A stretch of DNA of 64,000 nucleotides. Origin: Burkholderia ubonensis subsp. mesacidophila (GTDB taxonomy: Bacteria; Pseudomonadota; Gammaproteobacteria; Burkholderiales; Burkholderiaceae). The notes beneath the pieces are model-generated. The model saw nothing but the letters and a program-made list of their open reading frames with translations, was not told the DNA's origin and ran no database searches. Of this stretch, positions 1 to 7,428 are shown in pieces (position 1 is the stretch's first letter; each line of letters begins with the position of its first letter). The DNA lies in contig NZ_CP020737.1 of the NCBI RefSeq assembly GCF_002097715.1, forward strand, positions 992,001 through 1,056,000. The letters are read 5' to 3'. A program made the position numbers and the translations under genes.

Positions 1-1
1 G

Positions 2-655
2 CAGCGTCGGCCGTCGCCCGTCGTCATTCTCGCGAACGACGGCAGCGGCGACGTGTGGAGCGCCGGCCACGACCTGCGCGAACTGGCCGACGACCGCGAT
101 CCGCTCGCGTACGACAAGCCGCTCGAACGCGCGCTGCGGCGCGTGCGCACGTATCCCGGCGCGGTGATCGCGGCGGTGTCGGGGTCCGCGTGGGGCGGCG
201 CGGTCGATCTGGTGATGAGCTGCGACCTGGTCGTCGCGGATCGGCGCGCGAGCCTGGCGATGACGCCGGCCAACATCGGCCTGCCGTATTCGACGAGCGG
301 CTTGCTGCGCTTCTACGACAACCTGCCGATTCACGTGCTGAAGGAGATGTTCTTCTGCGCGCAGCCGCTCGACGCCGAACGCGCCGCGCACTACGGCGTC
401 GTGAACCGGCTCGCCGACGCCGGCCAGCTCGATGCGGCCGCGCTCGAGCTCGCGCGCACGATCGCCGCGAAGGCGCCGCTCGCGGTGCAGGCGGTGAAGG
501 AGCAACTGCGCGTGCTGCAGGATGCGCGACCGCTGCCGGTCGACGCGCTCGAGCGGATCGCGGAATTGCGGCGGCAGGCCTGCGCGGGCGCGGATTTCGA
601 CGAAGGGCTGCGCGCGTTCGCGGAGCGGCGGCGGCCGGCATTTCGTGGCGAATAG
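2..655 (+). CDS. scpB: Methylmalonyl-CoA decarboxylase-like enoyl-CoA hydratase (5' end outside window)
   Basis: This crotonase-fold protein is cut off by the left edge of the window; the frame is open from base 2. The visible part starts in the segment containing WSAGHDL, where E. coli ScpB/YgfG has a near-identical VFSAGHD-type stretch. It continues through the oxyanion-hole region around GSAWGGA, the SMTPxNxGxPY-like segment, and the KAPLAVQAVKEQLRVL helix typical of this subfamily. Family members decarboxylate methylmalonyl-CoA to propionyl-CoA. The residues that separate decarboxylase from plain hydratase were not tested, so a generic enoyl-CoA hydratase is the alternative. Just after the stop codon the motif GAATAGGCGG occurs twice (around 648-690), a small local duplication with no evident function. 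Confidence 0.8.
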   Translation, partial: QRRPSPVVILANDGSGDVWSAGHDLRELADDRDPLAYDKPLERALRRVRTYPGAVIAAVSGSAWGGAVDLVMSCDLVVADRRASLAMTPANIGLPYSTSGLLRFYDNLPIHVLKEMFFCAQPLDAERAAHYGVVNRLADAGQLDAAALELARTIAAKAPLAVQAVKEQLRVLQDARPLPVDALERIAELRRQACAGADFDEGLRAFAERRRPAFRGE

Positions 656-714
656 GCGGTGAATAGATGGTGAATAGGCGGAAGCGGGCGCTCGTCGCCG
701 CGGCGGCGGGCGCG

Positions 715-1254
715 TCAGTGCCCGATCATGCGCAGCGCGACGAACAGGCCCGCGCCCGCCGCAATCAACGCCAGCGCATGGATGCGCGTGCGCATCACGC
801 ACACCGTGGAAGCCAGCGCGAGCGCGCGCGCCGGCCAGCCGCCGTCGAGCCCCTGCAGCAGCACCCAGGCCGACGCGACGAGCATGCCGGCCGCCACCGG
901 CCGCAGTCCCGCTTCGAGCGCGACCTGCCAGCGCGCGCCTTCGTGCCGCCGCCACAAGTGGGCAATGCCGTAGATCAGGAACGCGGTCGGCCCGAACAGC
1001 GCGAACGTCGCGATCACCGCGCCCCAGAAGCCCGCGACCTGCCAGCCGATCAGCGTCGCGAGCAGCGAGCCGGGGCCGGGCGCCATCCGGGCGATCGCGA
1101 AATCGTTGACGAACTGCGTGGCGGTCATCCAGTGATGGACGTCGACGACCTGGCGCTGGATGTCGGCGATGATCGCCTGCCCGCCGCCGATCGTCGCGAT
1201 CGACAGCGGCGCGAACACGCCGAGCAGCGCGGCGTAGCGGTGCTCGGCCGCCAT
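715..1254 (-). CDS. chrA: Chromate transporter, C-terminal-half subunit (split ChrA/CHR family)
   Basis: This is a 179-residue membrane protein of the chromate ion transporter family, equivalent to the second half of long-chain ChrA. After MAAEHRY it shows the CHR signature: a TIGGGQAIIADIQR stretch (the GG-A motif), then ARMAPGPGS and GWQVAGFWGA, followed by several hydrophobic segments. The ATG at 1254 was chosen because it overlaps the TGA of the upstream half (TGATG, 1-nt overlap), the arrangement expected for two short CHR genes translated together. The two proteins presumably form one antiparallel transporter that exports chromate. Substrate is inferred from family only. Confidence 0.85.
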   Translation of the reverse strand: MAAEHRYAALLGVFAPLSIATIGGGQAIIADIQRQVVDVHHWMTATQFVNDFAIARMAPGPGSLLATLIGWQVAGFWGAVIATFALFGPTAFLIYGIAHLWRRHEGARWQVALEAGLRPVAAGMLVASAWVLLQGLDGGWPARALALASTVCVMRTRIHALALIAAGAGLFVALRMIGH

Positions 1255-1847
1255 CAGCGATCGCTCCGGGCCGATGCGCGCGCCGCGCGCCGGTATTCGA
1301 GCGCGACGCTCGCGCCGCCGCCGATCAGCACCGTCCACACCAGCGGCCAGTGCAGCACGGCCACCGACACGAATGTGAGCGTCGTCACGACGAACGGCGC
1401 CGTGCGGCGCGGCAGGCGGCGCACGGCGGTCAGCGCCATCGCGATCGACAGCCCGATCGCGGCGGCCGCCGCGCCGGCGAGCGCGACGTGGGTCAGCGGG
1501 AAGCGCGTGAGGGTCGCGAACGCGACGCCGAACAGGACGATCAGCACGGCCGGCGGCACGATGACGCCGGCAAAGCCGGCGACGGCGCCGCGCCACCCGC
1601 ACAGGCGGTAGCCGATCCAGATCGCGAGGTTTTTCACGTTGACGCCGGGCAGCGCCTGCGACAGCGCGAGGCCGTTGAGGAATTCGTCTTCGTCGAGCCA
1701 GCGCCGCGTGTGGACGAAATCACGCAACATCCGTCCGCTCAGGCCGCCGCCGAAGCTGGTCAGGCCGATCTGCGCGAAGGCCAGGAACAGCGCCGGCGCG
1801 CTGGGGCGCGGGGCAGGGCGGGCGGACGGCGTGGGAGGCGTGGGCAT
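1254..1847 (-). CDS. chrA: Chromate transporter, N-terminal-half subunit (split ChrA/CHR family)
   Basis: This is a 197-residue CHR-family membrane protein forming the first half of the split transporter. A proline/alanine-rich lead of about 20 residues precedes the motif IGLTSFGGGLSGRM, then W-L-DEDEFLNGLALSQALPG and a run of hydrophobic helices. The FGG and ALxQxxPG motifs are the family fingerprint; in many ChrA proteins the second reads PGP, here PGV. It lies directly upstream of the C-terminal half with overlapping stop and start codons, so the two are one operon. The next gene upstream (DeoR family) is on the same strand, but its stop is about 60 bp away and no shared role is evident. 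Confidence 0.85.
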   Translation of the reverse strand: MPTPPTPSARPAPRPSAPALFLAFAQIGLTSFGGGLSGRMLRDFVHTRRWLDEDEFLNGLALSQALPGVNVKNLAIWIGYRLCGWRGAVAGFAGVIVPPAVLIVLFGVAFATLTRFPLTHVALAGAAAAAIGLSIAMALTAVRRLPRRTAPFVVTTLTFVSVAVLHWPLVWTVLIGGGASVALEYRRAARASARSDR

Positions 1848-1908
1848 CGCGTGGCGGTGAAAGCGCTGAGCGTGTCATCTTACCGAGTTCCGTCGTCGCG
1901 GCGCGCCG

Positions 1909-2664
1909 CTACGCGCGCACGACCGTCACGCCCGCCGCCTCGATCGGCTTCGTCAGCGCGGCGTCGGTCGCGTCCTCGACGACGATCGTCTGCGCGAGCG
2001 CGAGCTCGCCGATCACGAACGGCGACGCCGCGTTGAGCTTCGACGACGACGCGAGCACGACCGTTTCCGCCGCGCGTGCCGCCAGCGCGCGCTTGATGCC
2101 CGCTTCCTCGAAATTGCCGGTGGTCAGCCCGGCCACCGGATGAACGCCCGTCACGCCCATGAAGTACAGGTCCGCATGCACGCGTGCGATCGCCTCCATC
2201 GCCGCCGCGCCGACCGTCACGATCGAGTGCTTGAACAGGTGGCCGCCGATCAGGATCACGTCGATCGACGGATGCTCGACGAGCGCGACGGCGACGCTCG
2301 GACTGTGCGTGACGATCGTCGCCGACAGGTCCGCGGGCAGCTGGCTCACCAGCAGCGCCGACGTGGTGCCGCCGTCGACGATCACGACCTGCCCCGGCGC
2401 GATCATCCTGGCGGCGCGCCGCGCGATGCGGCGCTTGGCGGCCGATTCGAGATCCTGGCGCTGCGCGAACGGCGCGGTCGCGGGCGACGCGGGCAGCGCG
2501 CCGCCGTGGACCCGCTGCAGCAGGCCTTCCGCGGCGAGCTCGCGCAGGTCCCGGCGCACGGTGTCTTCCGACACGCCGAAGGTTGCGCTCAGCTCGCCGG
2601 CCAGCACCTGGCCGTCGCGGCGGAGCATGTCGAGTATGGCTTTCTTGCGTTGCGTCGTCAGCAT
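1909..2664 (-). CDS. DeoR-family transcriptional regulator
   Basis: This 251-residue protein starts MLTTQRKKAIL. The N-terminal winged helix-turn-helix (residues 1-60) carries the DeoR signature GVSEDTVRRDLRELAAEGLLQRVHGGA. The C-terminal domain (about 75-235) is the DeoR sensor fold that binds phosphosugar-type effectors, with IVDGGTTS, a GG-containing loop and the TTGNFEEA motif. ATG 2664 is used rather than an upstream start because the DNA-binding domain begins there and the region upstream contains repeated operator-like sites. It is divergent from the Nudix gene at 2744, which it may control along with itself. The effector is unknown. Confidence 0.88.
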   Translation of the reverse strand: MLTTQRKKAILDMLRRDGQVLAGELSATFGVSEDTVRRDLRELAAEGLLQRVHGGALPASPATAPFAQRQDLESAAKRRIARRAARMIAPGQVVIVDGGTTSALLVSQLPADLSATIVTHSPSVAVALVEHPSIDVILIGGHLFKHSIVTVGAAAMEAIARVHADLYFMGVTGVHPVAGLTTGNFEEAGIKRALAARAAETVVLASSSKLNAASPFVIGELALAQTIVVEDATDAALTKPIEAAGVTVVRA

Positions 2665-2668
2665 GGCT

Positions 2669-2705
2669 TTGCACGAATCTTCTTGATATTGCACGAACAT
2701 GCACG
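2669..2705. promoter_or_regulatory. Candidate DeoR operator: repeated TTGCACGAA
   Basis: The short space between the divergent DeoR regulator (start 2664) and the Nudix gene (start 2744) contains TTGCACGAA at 2669-2677 and again at 2689-2697. A further GCACG occurs at 2701-2705. The two full copies are 20 bp apart, about two helical turns, which suits cooperative binding on one DNA face. Direct-repeat operators close to the regulator's own gene are common for DeoR proteins, so autoregulation plus control of the Nudix operon is the natural reading. Assignment to this regulator is inferred from position only. Confidence 0.5.
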
Positions 2706-2743
2706 TTACCATCGGCGCCGTCATCTGTCGAATGGAGGCTGTC

Positions 2744-3475
2744 ATGGCTGCAACGCAGGACCGGGTGCGCATCGTCGATACCGTCGTGCTGTCGGACGAC
2801 TGGTACGTGCTGAAGAAGGTGACGTTCGATTTCCGCCGCCGCGACGGCACCTGGCAGCGGCTTAGCCGGGAGACCTACGACCGCGGCAACGGCGCGACGA
2901 TCCTGCTGCGCCATGCCGCGACCGGCAACGTGCTGCTGACGCGCCAGTTCCGGATGCCGGCGTTCGTGAGCGGGCACGACGGGATGCTGGTCGAGGCCGC
3001 GGCCGGCCTGCTCGACGACGCGACGCCGGAAGCGCGGATTCGCGCGGAAGCCGAGGAGGAGACCGGCTATCGCGTGCGCAACGTTCGCAAGGTGTTCGAG
3101 GCGTTCATGAGCCCGGGATCGGTGACGGAGAAGCTGCACTTCTTCGTCGGCGAATACGACGCGTCGCTGCGCACCGGCGACGGCGGCGGGCTGGCGGACG
3201 AAGGCGAGGACCTGGAAGTCGTCGAGATGCCGCTCGACGCGGCGCTGCAGGCGATCGCGCGCGGCGAGATCGTCGACGGGAAGACGATCATGCTGCTGCA
3301 GTACGCGGCGTTGCAAGACGCGGCGGGAGGGTTAGGTCCTGTTCACGCTAATAACGGGCTTGCGCTGGCCGCCAGAAGGGCCGAGCGCGAGGATTGCGAC
3401 GAAGCGAATACTCGACGCATTCGCGAGGAGCATGACGCGGCGATCGGCCCTTCTGGCGGCCAGCCCCAAGAATGA
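2744..3475 (+). CDS. Nudix hydrolase, NudK/GDP-mannose pyrophosphatase-like, with C-terminus altered by a repeat element
   Basis: This 243-residue Nudix protein starts at ATG 2744, 5 bases after GGAGG at 2734-2738; an in-frame ATG at 2732 is possible but poorly placed. The N-terminal half resembles NudK, with [16 protein letters not shown] and [11 protein letters not shown] followed by the Nudix box with core [11 protein letters not shown], and later [14 protein letters not shown]. NudK-type enzymes hydrolyse GDP-mannose and related nucleotide sugars. The native protein should end near residue 196, right after the LLQYAAL helix. From 3332 on, the frame instead runs into a 293-bp inverted-repeat element, adding about 47 residues with no Nudix character. 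The catalytic region is intact, so activity is plausible. Confidence 0.82.
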   Translation: MAATQDRVRIVDTVVLSDDWYVLKKVTFDFRRRDGTWQRLSRETYDRGNGATILLRHAATGNVLLTRQFRMPAFVSGHDGMLVEAAAGLLDDATPEARIRAEAEEETGYRVRNVRKVFEAFMSPGSVTEKLHFFVGEYDASLRTGDGGGLADEGEDLEVVEMPLDAALQAIARGEIVDGKTIMLLQYAALQDAAGGLGPVHANNGLALAARRAEREDCDEANTRRIREEHDAAIGPSGGQPQE

Positions 3476-3624
3476 ATTTCCACGATCAGGGGAACGTGTC
3501 TTGCCGGCCGTATTGCGGCGTCGCGCGTCGCTTGTTTGGCTCGGCCAAACGGCGCTCCTTGCTTCTTGCACTCCGACCGGCAAGACACGTTCGCAAGCCC
3601 GTTATTAGCGTGAACAGGACCTAA
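3332..3624. mobile_element. 293-bp MITE-like element with 33-bp perfect terminal inverted repeats
   Basis: Bases 3332-3364 (beginning TTAGGTCCTGTTCACGCTAA) are repeated as an exact reverse complement at 3592-3624. If TA is the duplicated target (TA at 3333-3334 and 3622-3623), the terminal repeats proper are 31 bp, starting GGTCCTGTTCACG. Inside are two further perfect hairpins: 21-bp arms at 3364-3384 and 3444-3464, and 16-bp arms at 3492-3507 and 3577-3592. No transposase-like reading frame is present, so it is non-autonomous. TA duplication and GG-ended termini would fit mobilisation by an IS5/IS427- or IS630-type transposase, but that is inference. It lies between the Nudix gene body and the next gene. 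Confidence 0.72.
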
Positions 3625-3628
3625 GCAC

Positions 3629-4021
3629 ATGACACCGCAACTCATCCTGGTGGCGGGCCCGTACCGCAGCGGCACCGCCGGCGACGCCGCGCGCATCGCC
3701 GCGAACCTCGCACGGCTCGAGCAGGCGGCGCTGGCCGTCTATCGGCGTGGGCATGTACCGATGATCGCCGAATGGGTGTCGCTGCCGCTCGCCGCGATGG
3801 CCGGATCGAAGCAGGTCGGCGACGCGATCAGCGAGACCTTCCTCTATCCGGCCGCGCACCGGCTGCTGCACCGCTGCGACGCGGTGCTGCGGATCGACGG
3901 CGAATCGCGCGGCGCGGACGCCGACGTGGCGCTCGCGCGCAGCCTCGGCAAGCCGGTCTATGGCTCGCTCGACGACGTGCCGGAAGCGACGCCCGAAGCG
4001 CGCGGCGACGTTGGCCCGTGA
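3629..4021 (+). CDS. DUF4406/nucleoside 2-deoxyribosyltransferase-like protein
   Basis: This 130-residue protein opens TPQLILVAGPYRSGT and contains NLARLEQAALAVYRRGHVPM, an EW near residue 49, and DAVLRIDGESRGADADVALARSLGKPVY. This is the Rossmann-like pattern of small DUF4406 and nucleoside 2-deoxyribosyltransferase proteins, which handle nucleosides or nucleotides. The start codon is only 4 bases beyond the end of the repeat element, so its ribosome-binding region (AGGAC at about 3615-3619) lies within the element's terminal repeat. The Nudix gene before it and the sirtuin after it suggest a nucleotide/NAD-related group. The exact reaction is unknown. Confidence 0.65.
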   Translation: MTPQLILVAGPYRSGTAGDAARIAANLARLEQAALAVYRRGHVPMIAEWVSLPLAAMAGSKQVGDAISETFLYPAAHRLLHRCDAVLRIDGESRGADADVALARSLGKPVYGSLDDVPEATPEARGDVGP

Positions 4022-4111
4022 CGCCACGGCGGAGGAGTCGTCAGGCGCGGTGCATCGGCGTATGATCGCGCCGGCAAAAACCCTGCCCCCGCACCCGAGC
4101 ACCGAACCATC

Positions 4112-4972
4112 ATGCCGCCCCTCGATCCTGCCGCCGCCGGTGAACCGCCGCTGCCTGACTCCCTGATCGACGCCGCCGTCGCCGCGCTGTCCCGAGCCGA
4201 TGCGCTGCTCGTCACGGCCGGCGCCGGCATCGGCGTCGATTCCGGCCTGCCGGACTTCCGCGGCACGGACGGCTTCTGGCGTGCGTATCCCGCGCTGCGC
4301 CAGGAACGCTTCGAATTCCACGAGATCGCCTCGCCGCAGGCGTTCCGCGCGCGGCCGCAGCTCGCGTGGGGCTTCTACGGCCACCGCCTCGGGCTTTACC
4401 GGGCGACCGTGCCGCACGCGGGATTCGCGATCCTGCGCCGCTGGATCGACGCGATGCCGAACGGCGGCTTCGTGCTGACGAGCAACGTCGACGGGCAGTT
4501 CCAGAAGGCCGGCTTCGATCCGGTGCGGATCGTCGAGATCCACGGCTCGATCCACCGGATGCAGTGCCTGCGTTCGTGCACGGACGACACGTGGCCGGCG
4601 GACCCGTTCACGCCGGTCGTCGACGCAGCGGCCTGCCGCCTCGTCGGCGACCTGCCGGCCTGTCCGCACTGCGGCGGCCTCGCGCGGCCGAACATCCTGA
4701 TGTTCGGCGACGCCGGCTGGATCGGCGCGCGCTACGACGCGCAGGAGCGTGCGCTGGAAGACTGGCTGGCCACGGCCGGGCGCGTGGCCGTCGTCGAAGT
4801 CGGCGCGGGCACGGCGATTCCGACCGTGCGGCTGATCAGCGAACGGGTCGGCGCCGACGTGATCCGCATCAACGCGCGCGAGGCGCACGCGCGGCGCGCG
4901 GACGTGATCGGCCTGAAGGGCGGCGCGCTGGCGACCCTGACCGCGCTCGAGCGCGCGTGGCACGGCGGCTGA
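4112..4972 (+). CDS. Sir2-family NAD-dependent deacetylase (sirtuin)
   Basis: This 286-residue sirtuin carries the NAD-binding motif GAGIGVDSGLPDFRG (about residues 36-50), where classical sirtuins have GAGIS-x-SGIPDFR. It also has TSNVDGQFQKAG, the catalytic HGS, zinc-ligand cysteines in a CLRSC pair and a CPHC pair, and the RPNILMFGD strand. The first cysteine pair is spaced C-x3-C rather than the usual C-x2-C. The GxGVDSGLPDFRG form defines a bacterial subgroup whose substrates are poorly known; it could deacylate proteins or transfer ADP-ribose. It starts about 90 bp after the DUF4406-like gene, so the two may be co-transcribed. An in-frame alternative start is not apparent. Confidence 0.85.
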   Translation: MPPLDPAAAGEPPLPDSLIDAAVAALSRADALLVTAGAGIGVDSGLPDFRGTDGFWRAYPALRQERFEFHEIASPQAFRARPQLAWGFYGHRLGLYRATVPHAGFAILRRWIDAMPNGGFVLTSNVDGQFQKAGFDPVRIVEIHGSIHRMQCLRSCTDDTWPADPFTPVVDAAACRLVGDLPACPHCGGLARPNILMFGDAGWIGARYDAQERALEDWLATAGRVAVVEVGAGTAIPTVRLISERVGADVIRINAREAHARRADVIGLKGGALATLTALERAWHGG

Positions 4973-5000
4973 CCTGCCCGGCCCGCCGCCGGCTGCGCGC

Positions 5001-6212
5001 CTACGGCCGGGCGACGAGCGCCTGCACGAGCGACGGCGCGACGGGCGAACCGAGGCCGGTCACGTAGTCGTAGCCGCCGGCGGCGGTGCAGATCGCGCCG
5101 CAGTTGCCGTTGGTGCCGGTCGTCACGTCGTGATAGTTGCTGCCGTACGCGGTTTTCCCGGCCGCATACAGCGCGTCGTACGTGCCGCTCAGCCGTGCCT
5201 TGCCGGCTGCCGCGCGCAGCGAATTCGCGATCGCGACGAGCGCCGACCATTGAGGCGCACCCGCGCTCGTGCCGCCGACCTCGAACCAGCCCGACTGCCC
5301 CTGATAAGTGACCGAATCGTAGACCGCGAACCCGCTGGACGGATTCGCGTCGTAGCTGACGTCCGGCACACCGCGCTTGCCCGCGACCGGAATCGGCCAC
5401 GCGGCCTGTCCGGCGGGCTCGGCTTCGCCGCTGCTCACGCCGCCACCGCTGCCGCTCCAGGCCGCCTCGCCGACGTAGTTGCCATAGCGATCGGTGGACA
5501 GCGTTGTGCCGCCGACCGCGACCACGTTCGGCGACGCCGCCGGGTATTCGGTGCCGGTGCCGCTGTCGCCGGACGACGCGACGAAGGTGATTCCCGGCGC
5601 GCCGAAGTGGCTGTCGAAGCCGGATTCGCCGCTGAACTCGTTGCCGCCGAAGCTCATCGACACGACCGACGCGCCGCGCTGCACCGCGACGTCGACCGCG
5701 GCCATCAGGTCGTTGAAGCTGGCCGACGCGGCCTCGACGAGCACGATCTTCGCCTTCGGCGCGATCGCGTGCACCCATTCGACGTCGAGCGACATTTCGA
5801 GCGACCAGCCGGCGTCGCCGCGGGGCCGGCTGCCGTGCGCGTACACCTTCGTGAAGCAGCCGTTCGACGTGGTGCACGGCGGCAGCGAGAACGCGTTGCT
5901 GAACACGCCGAGATCGGATTCGATCCGCGGGTCGTCGTATGCGTCGACGATCGCGACGACCATGCCGTCGCCCTGGTTGGCGATCGCGTCGAAGCCGTAC
6001 GCGTGGCGCGCGAGCGCGGGCGTGAGCCCGGCGACCGTGGCCGTGCTCGCGCGCGGCTTCGTGTGGAACGGCGGGCGGGCAAACCCCTTCGGCGCGCGGT
6101 TGCCTTCGACGTAGGACGGCGGTCCGCCGTTATCGGCGAACGCGACGGTCGACGCGAGCAGCGCCGCACACAGCGCCGGAATCAACATGGACGACAGGCG
6201 GATATTGTTCAT
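5001..6212 (-). CDS. Secreted S53-family serine-carboxyl peptidase (sedolisin-like)
   Basis: This 403-residue protein starts at ATG 6212, with a GGAG sequence just upstream. A signal peptide (about residues 1-26, hydrophobic core LIPALCAALLASTVAF, cleavage near AFA-DN) sends it out of the cytoplasm. The catalytic set of the sedolisin family is visible: Glu and Asp in WSLEMSLDVEW, Asp in ASSGDSG and the nucleophile Ser in GGTSAGAP. Between the signal and the catalytic domain there are only about 50 residues, much less than the roughly 200-residue activation pro-domain of classical sedolisins. An AT-rich upstream region probably carries its promoter. Sedolisins usually act at acidic pH; the substrate is unknown. 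Confidence 0.85.
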   Translation of the reverse strand: MNNIRLSSMLIPALCAALLASTVAFADNGGPPSYVEGNRAPKGFARPPFHTKPRASTATVAGLTPALARHAYGFDAIANQGDGMVVAIVDAYDDPRIESDLGVFSNAFSLPPCTTSNGCFTKVYAHGSRPRGDAGWSLEMSLDVEWVHAIAPKAKIVLVEAASASFNDLMAAVDVAVQRGASVVSMSFGGNEFSGESGFDSHFGAPGITFVASSGDSGTGTEYPAASPNVVAVGGTTLSTDRYGNYVGEAAWSGSGGGVSSGEAEPAGQAAWPIPVAGKRGVPDVSYDANPSSGFAVYDSVTYQGQSGWFEVGGTSAGAPQWSALVAIANSLRAAAGKARLSGTYDALYAAGKTAYGSNYHDVTTGTNGNCGAICTAAGGYDYVTGLGSPVAPSLVQALVARP

Positions 6213-6631
6213 TTTCGAGTCTCCATGTCGAATGGAGTGGATGGGCCGGATCAAGTCTACGGACTAACCGGATTCAATTAAACTGAATATCGGTTGAATT
6301 CGGGAATGTCTGATTAGGGAAAATACCTGAGTATCGGTGAAATCCTGTATCCGTAAGGATTCGGCGTAATCGATGTAATCGTTTTTCGGATTTTATTGTG
6401 GGTTATTAATGATCGATTAAATTAGAATGAATTTGTAATGAGCAGCGTAATGCGCCGGAAAATGTGGATGCCTGCGGTCGCGCGAGAAACGCTGGTCGAA
6501 TCGAGCATCCGGGACGCCGGCCGGCGGCAGCGGGCCCGGTCCCCCGCATTGCCGGCGCGCGGCGAATCCGCATACAGTTCAGCGTGGGCCGGATGCGCCG
6601 GCGCCACCCGCATCGTCAGCGAGGAGTTCTC
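6213..6631. other. AT-rich intergenic region between divergent S53 peptidase and crcB
   Basis: No gene is seen here. Bases 6255-6440 are conspicuously AT-rich compared with everything nearby, including TTATTAATGATCGATTAAATT around 6403-6423 and repeated AATCGATGTAATCG-like words near 6367-6380. Such islands often hold promoters and are preferred targets of H-NS-like silencers. From 6470 the composition returns to normal ahead of crcB. No fluoride riboswitch was recognised in front of crcB. Confidence 0.5.
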
Positions 6632-7018
6632 TTGTTCTATTCGATCGTTGCGATCTTCGTCGGCGCCGGGCTCGGCGCGCTGTTGCGCTGGTTCCTGAGT
6701 CTCGCGCTCAACGAATTCTTCCCCGAGGTGCCGCTCGGCACGCTCGCCGCGAACCTGATCGGCGGCTACGTGATCGGCGTCGCCGCCGTCGTGTTCACGA
6801 TGCGCGCGGGATTGCCGCCCGAGTGGCGGCTGTTCGTGATCACCGGCTTCCTCGGCGGGCTGACGACGTTCTCGACGTATTCGGTCGAGGTGATGACGCA
6901 CGCGCTGCAGGGCGAGTTCGGATGGGCGATTGCGGTGGCTGCCCTACACTTGATGGGATCGTTCACGTTGACGGCCCTCGGCATGTGGACCGCCCGTGCG
7001 TGGCTGGCCGCGGCGTGA
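6632..7018 (+). CDS. crcB: Fluoride exporter CrcB (Fluc family)
   Basis: This 128-residue four-helix membrane protein starts at TTG 6632, preceded by GAGGAG at 6621-6626; no closer in-frame ATG fits the family start [19 protein letters not shown]. Family motifs are GAxLGALLRW at the N-terminus, the [16 protein letters not shown] stretch with the conserved Asn, and [15 protein letters not shown], which lines the fluoride pore. Fluc channels work as antiparallel dimers and relieve cytoplasmic fluoride stress. The DUF190 gene follows 24 bp downstream, a pairing often seen with crcB. Confidence 0.93.
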   Translation: MFYSIVAIFVGAGLGALLRWFLSLALNEFFPEVPLGTLAANLIGGYVIGVAAVVFTMRAGLPPEWRLFVITGFLGGLTTFSTYSVEVMTHALQGEFGWAIAVAALHLMGSFTLTALGMWTARAWLAAA

Positions 7019-7042
7019 GCGCGGCCGGCATCGGAGGAGGCG

Positions 7043-7396
7043 ATGGACAGGATCTTCTTGCGCTTCTACGTTCACGAGCAGCATCGCCTGCACTGGAAAC
7101 CGCTGTGGGAATGGCTGCTCGAGGAAGGGCGGCGGATGGGCGTCGCGGGCGGGTCGGCGTTTCGCGCGATGGCGGGCTTCGGCGAGCACCGGGTGCTGCA
7201 TGAAGACCGCTTCTTCGAACTGCAGGGGTCGCTGACGGTCGAGGTCGAGTTCATCGTCACCGACGACGAGGCGCGGCGCCTGCTCGAGCGGCTCGGCCAG
7301 GAGAAAGTGCGGGTGTGCTACGCGATGATTCCGGCGCGCTTCGGCGTGATCGACACGCTCGGCGCGCCGGCGGCCGAGGGACGGGCAGGCGGCTGA
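7043..7396 (+). CDS. DUF190 (PII-like fold) protein linked to crcB
   Basis: This 117-residue soluble protein opens MDRIFLRFYVHEQHRLHWKPLWEWLLEEGRRMGVAG. The small basic N-terminal strand and the VAGGSAFRAMAGFG loop are typical of DUF190. The fold resembles PII/CutA-type ferredoxin-like proteins, so a trimeric sensor or regulator is likely. It sits directly after crcB with 24 bp between and a GGAGG before its ATG, so it is almost certainly in the same operon, and a role in fluoride or ion homeostasis is inferred. It converges on the yggT gene across a short GC-rich hairpin near 7400-7425. Confidence 0.8.
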   Translation: MDRIFLRFYVHEQHRLHWKPLWEWLLEEGRRMGVAGGSAFRAMAGFGEHRVLHEDRFFELQGSLTVEVEFIVTDDEARRLLERLGQEKVRVCYAMIPARFGVIDTLGAPAAEGRAGG

Positions 7397-7428
7397 GTCC
7401 GGCCCGTCATGCGGAGGACGGGCGGGCC

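Noticed and set aside
3332..3624. Degraded transposase gene inside the inverted-repeat element
   Set aside because: Frames inside the element are short and show no transposase motifs; 293 bp is too small for one.
6470..6631. Fluoride riboswitch before crcB
   Set aside because: I could not find the conserved pseudoknot core in the sequence before the crcB start.
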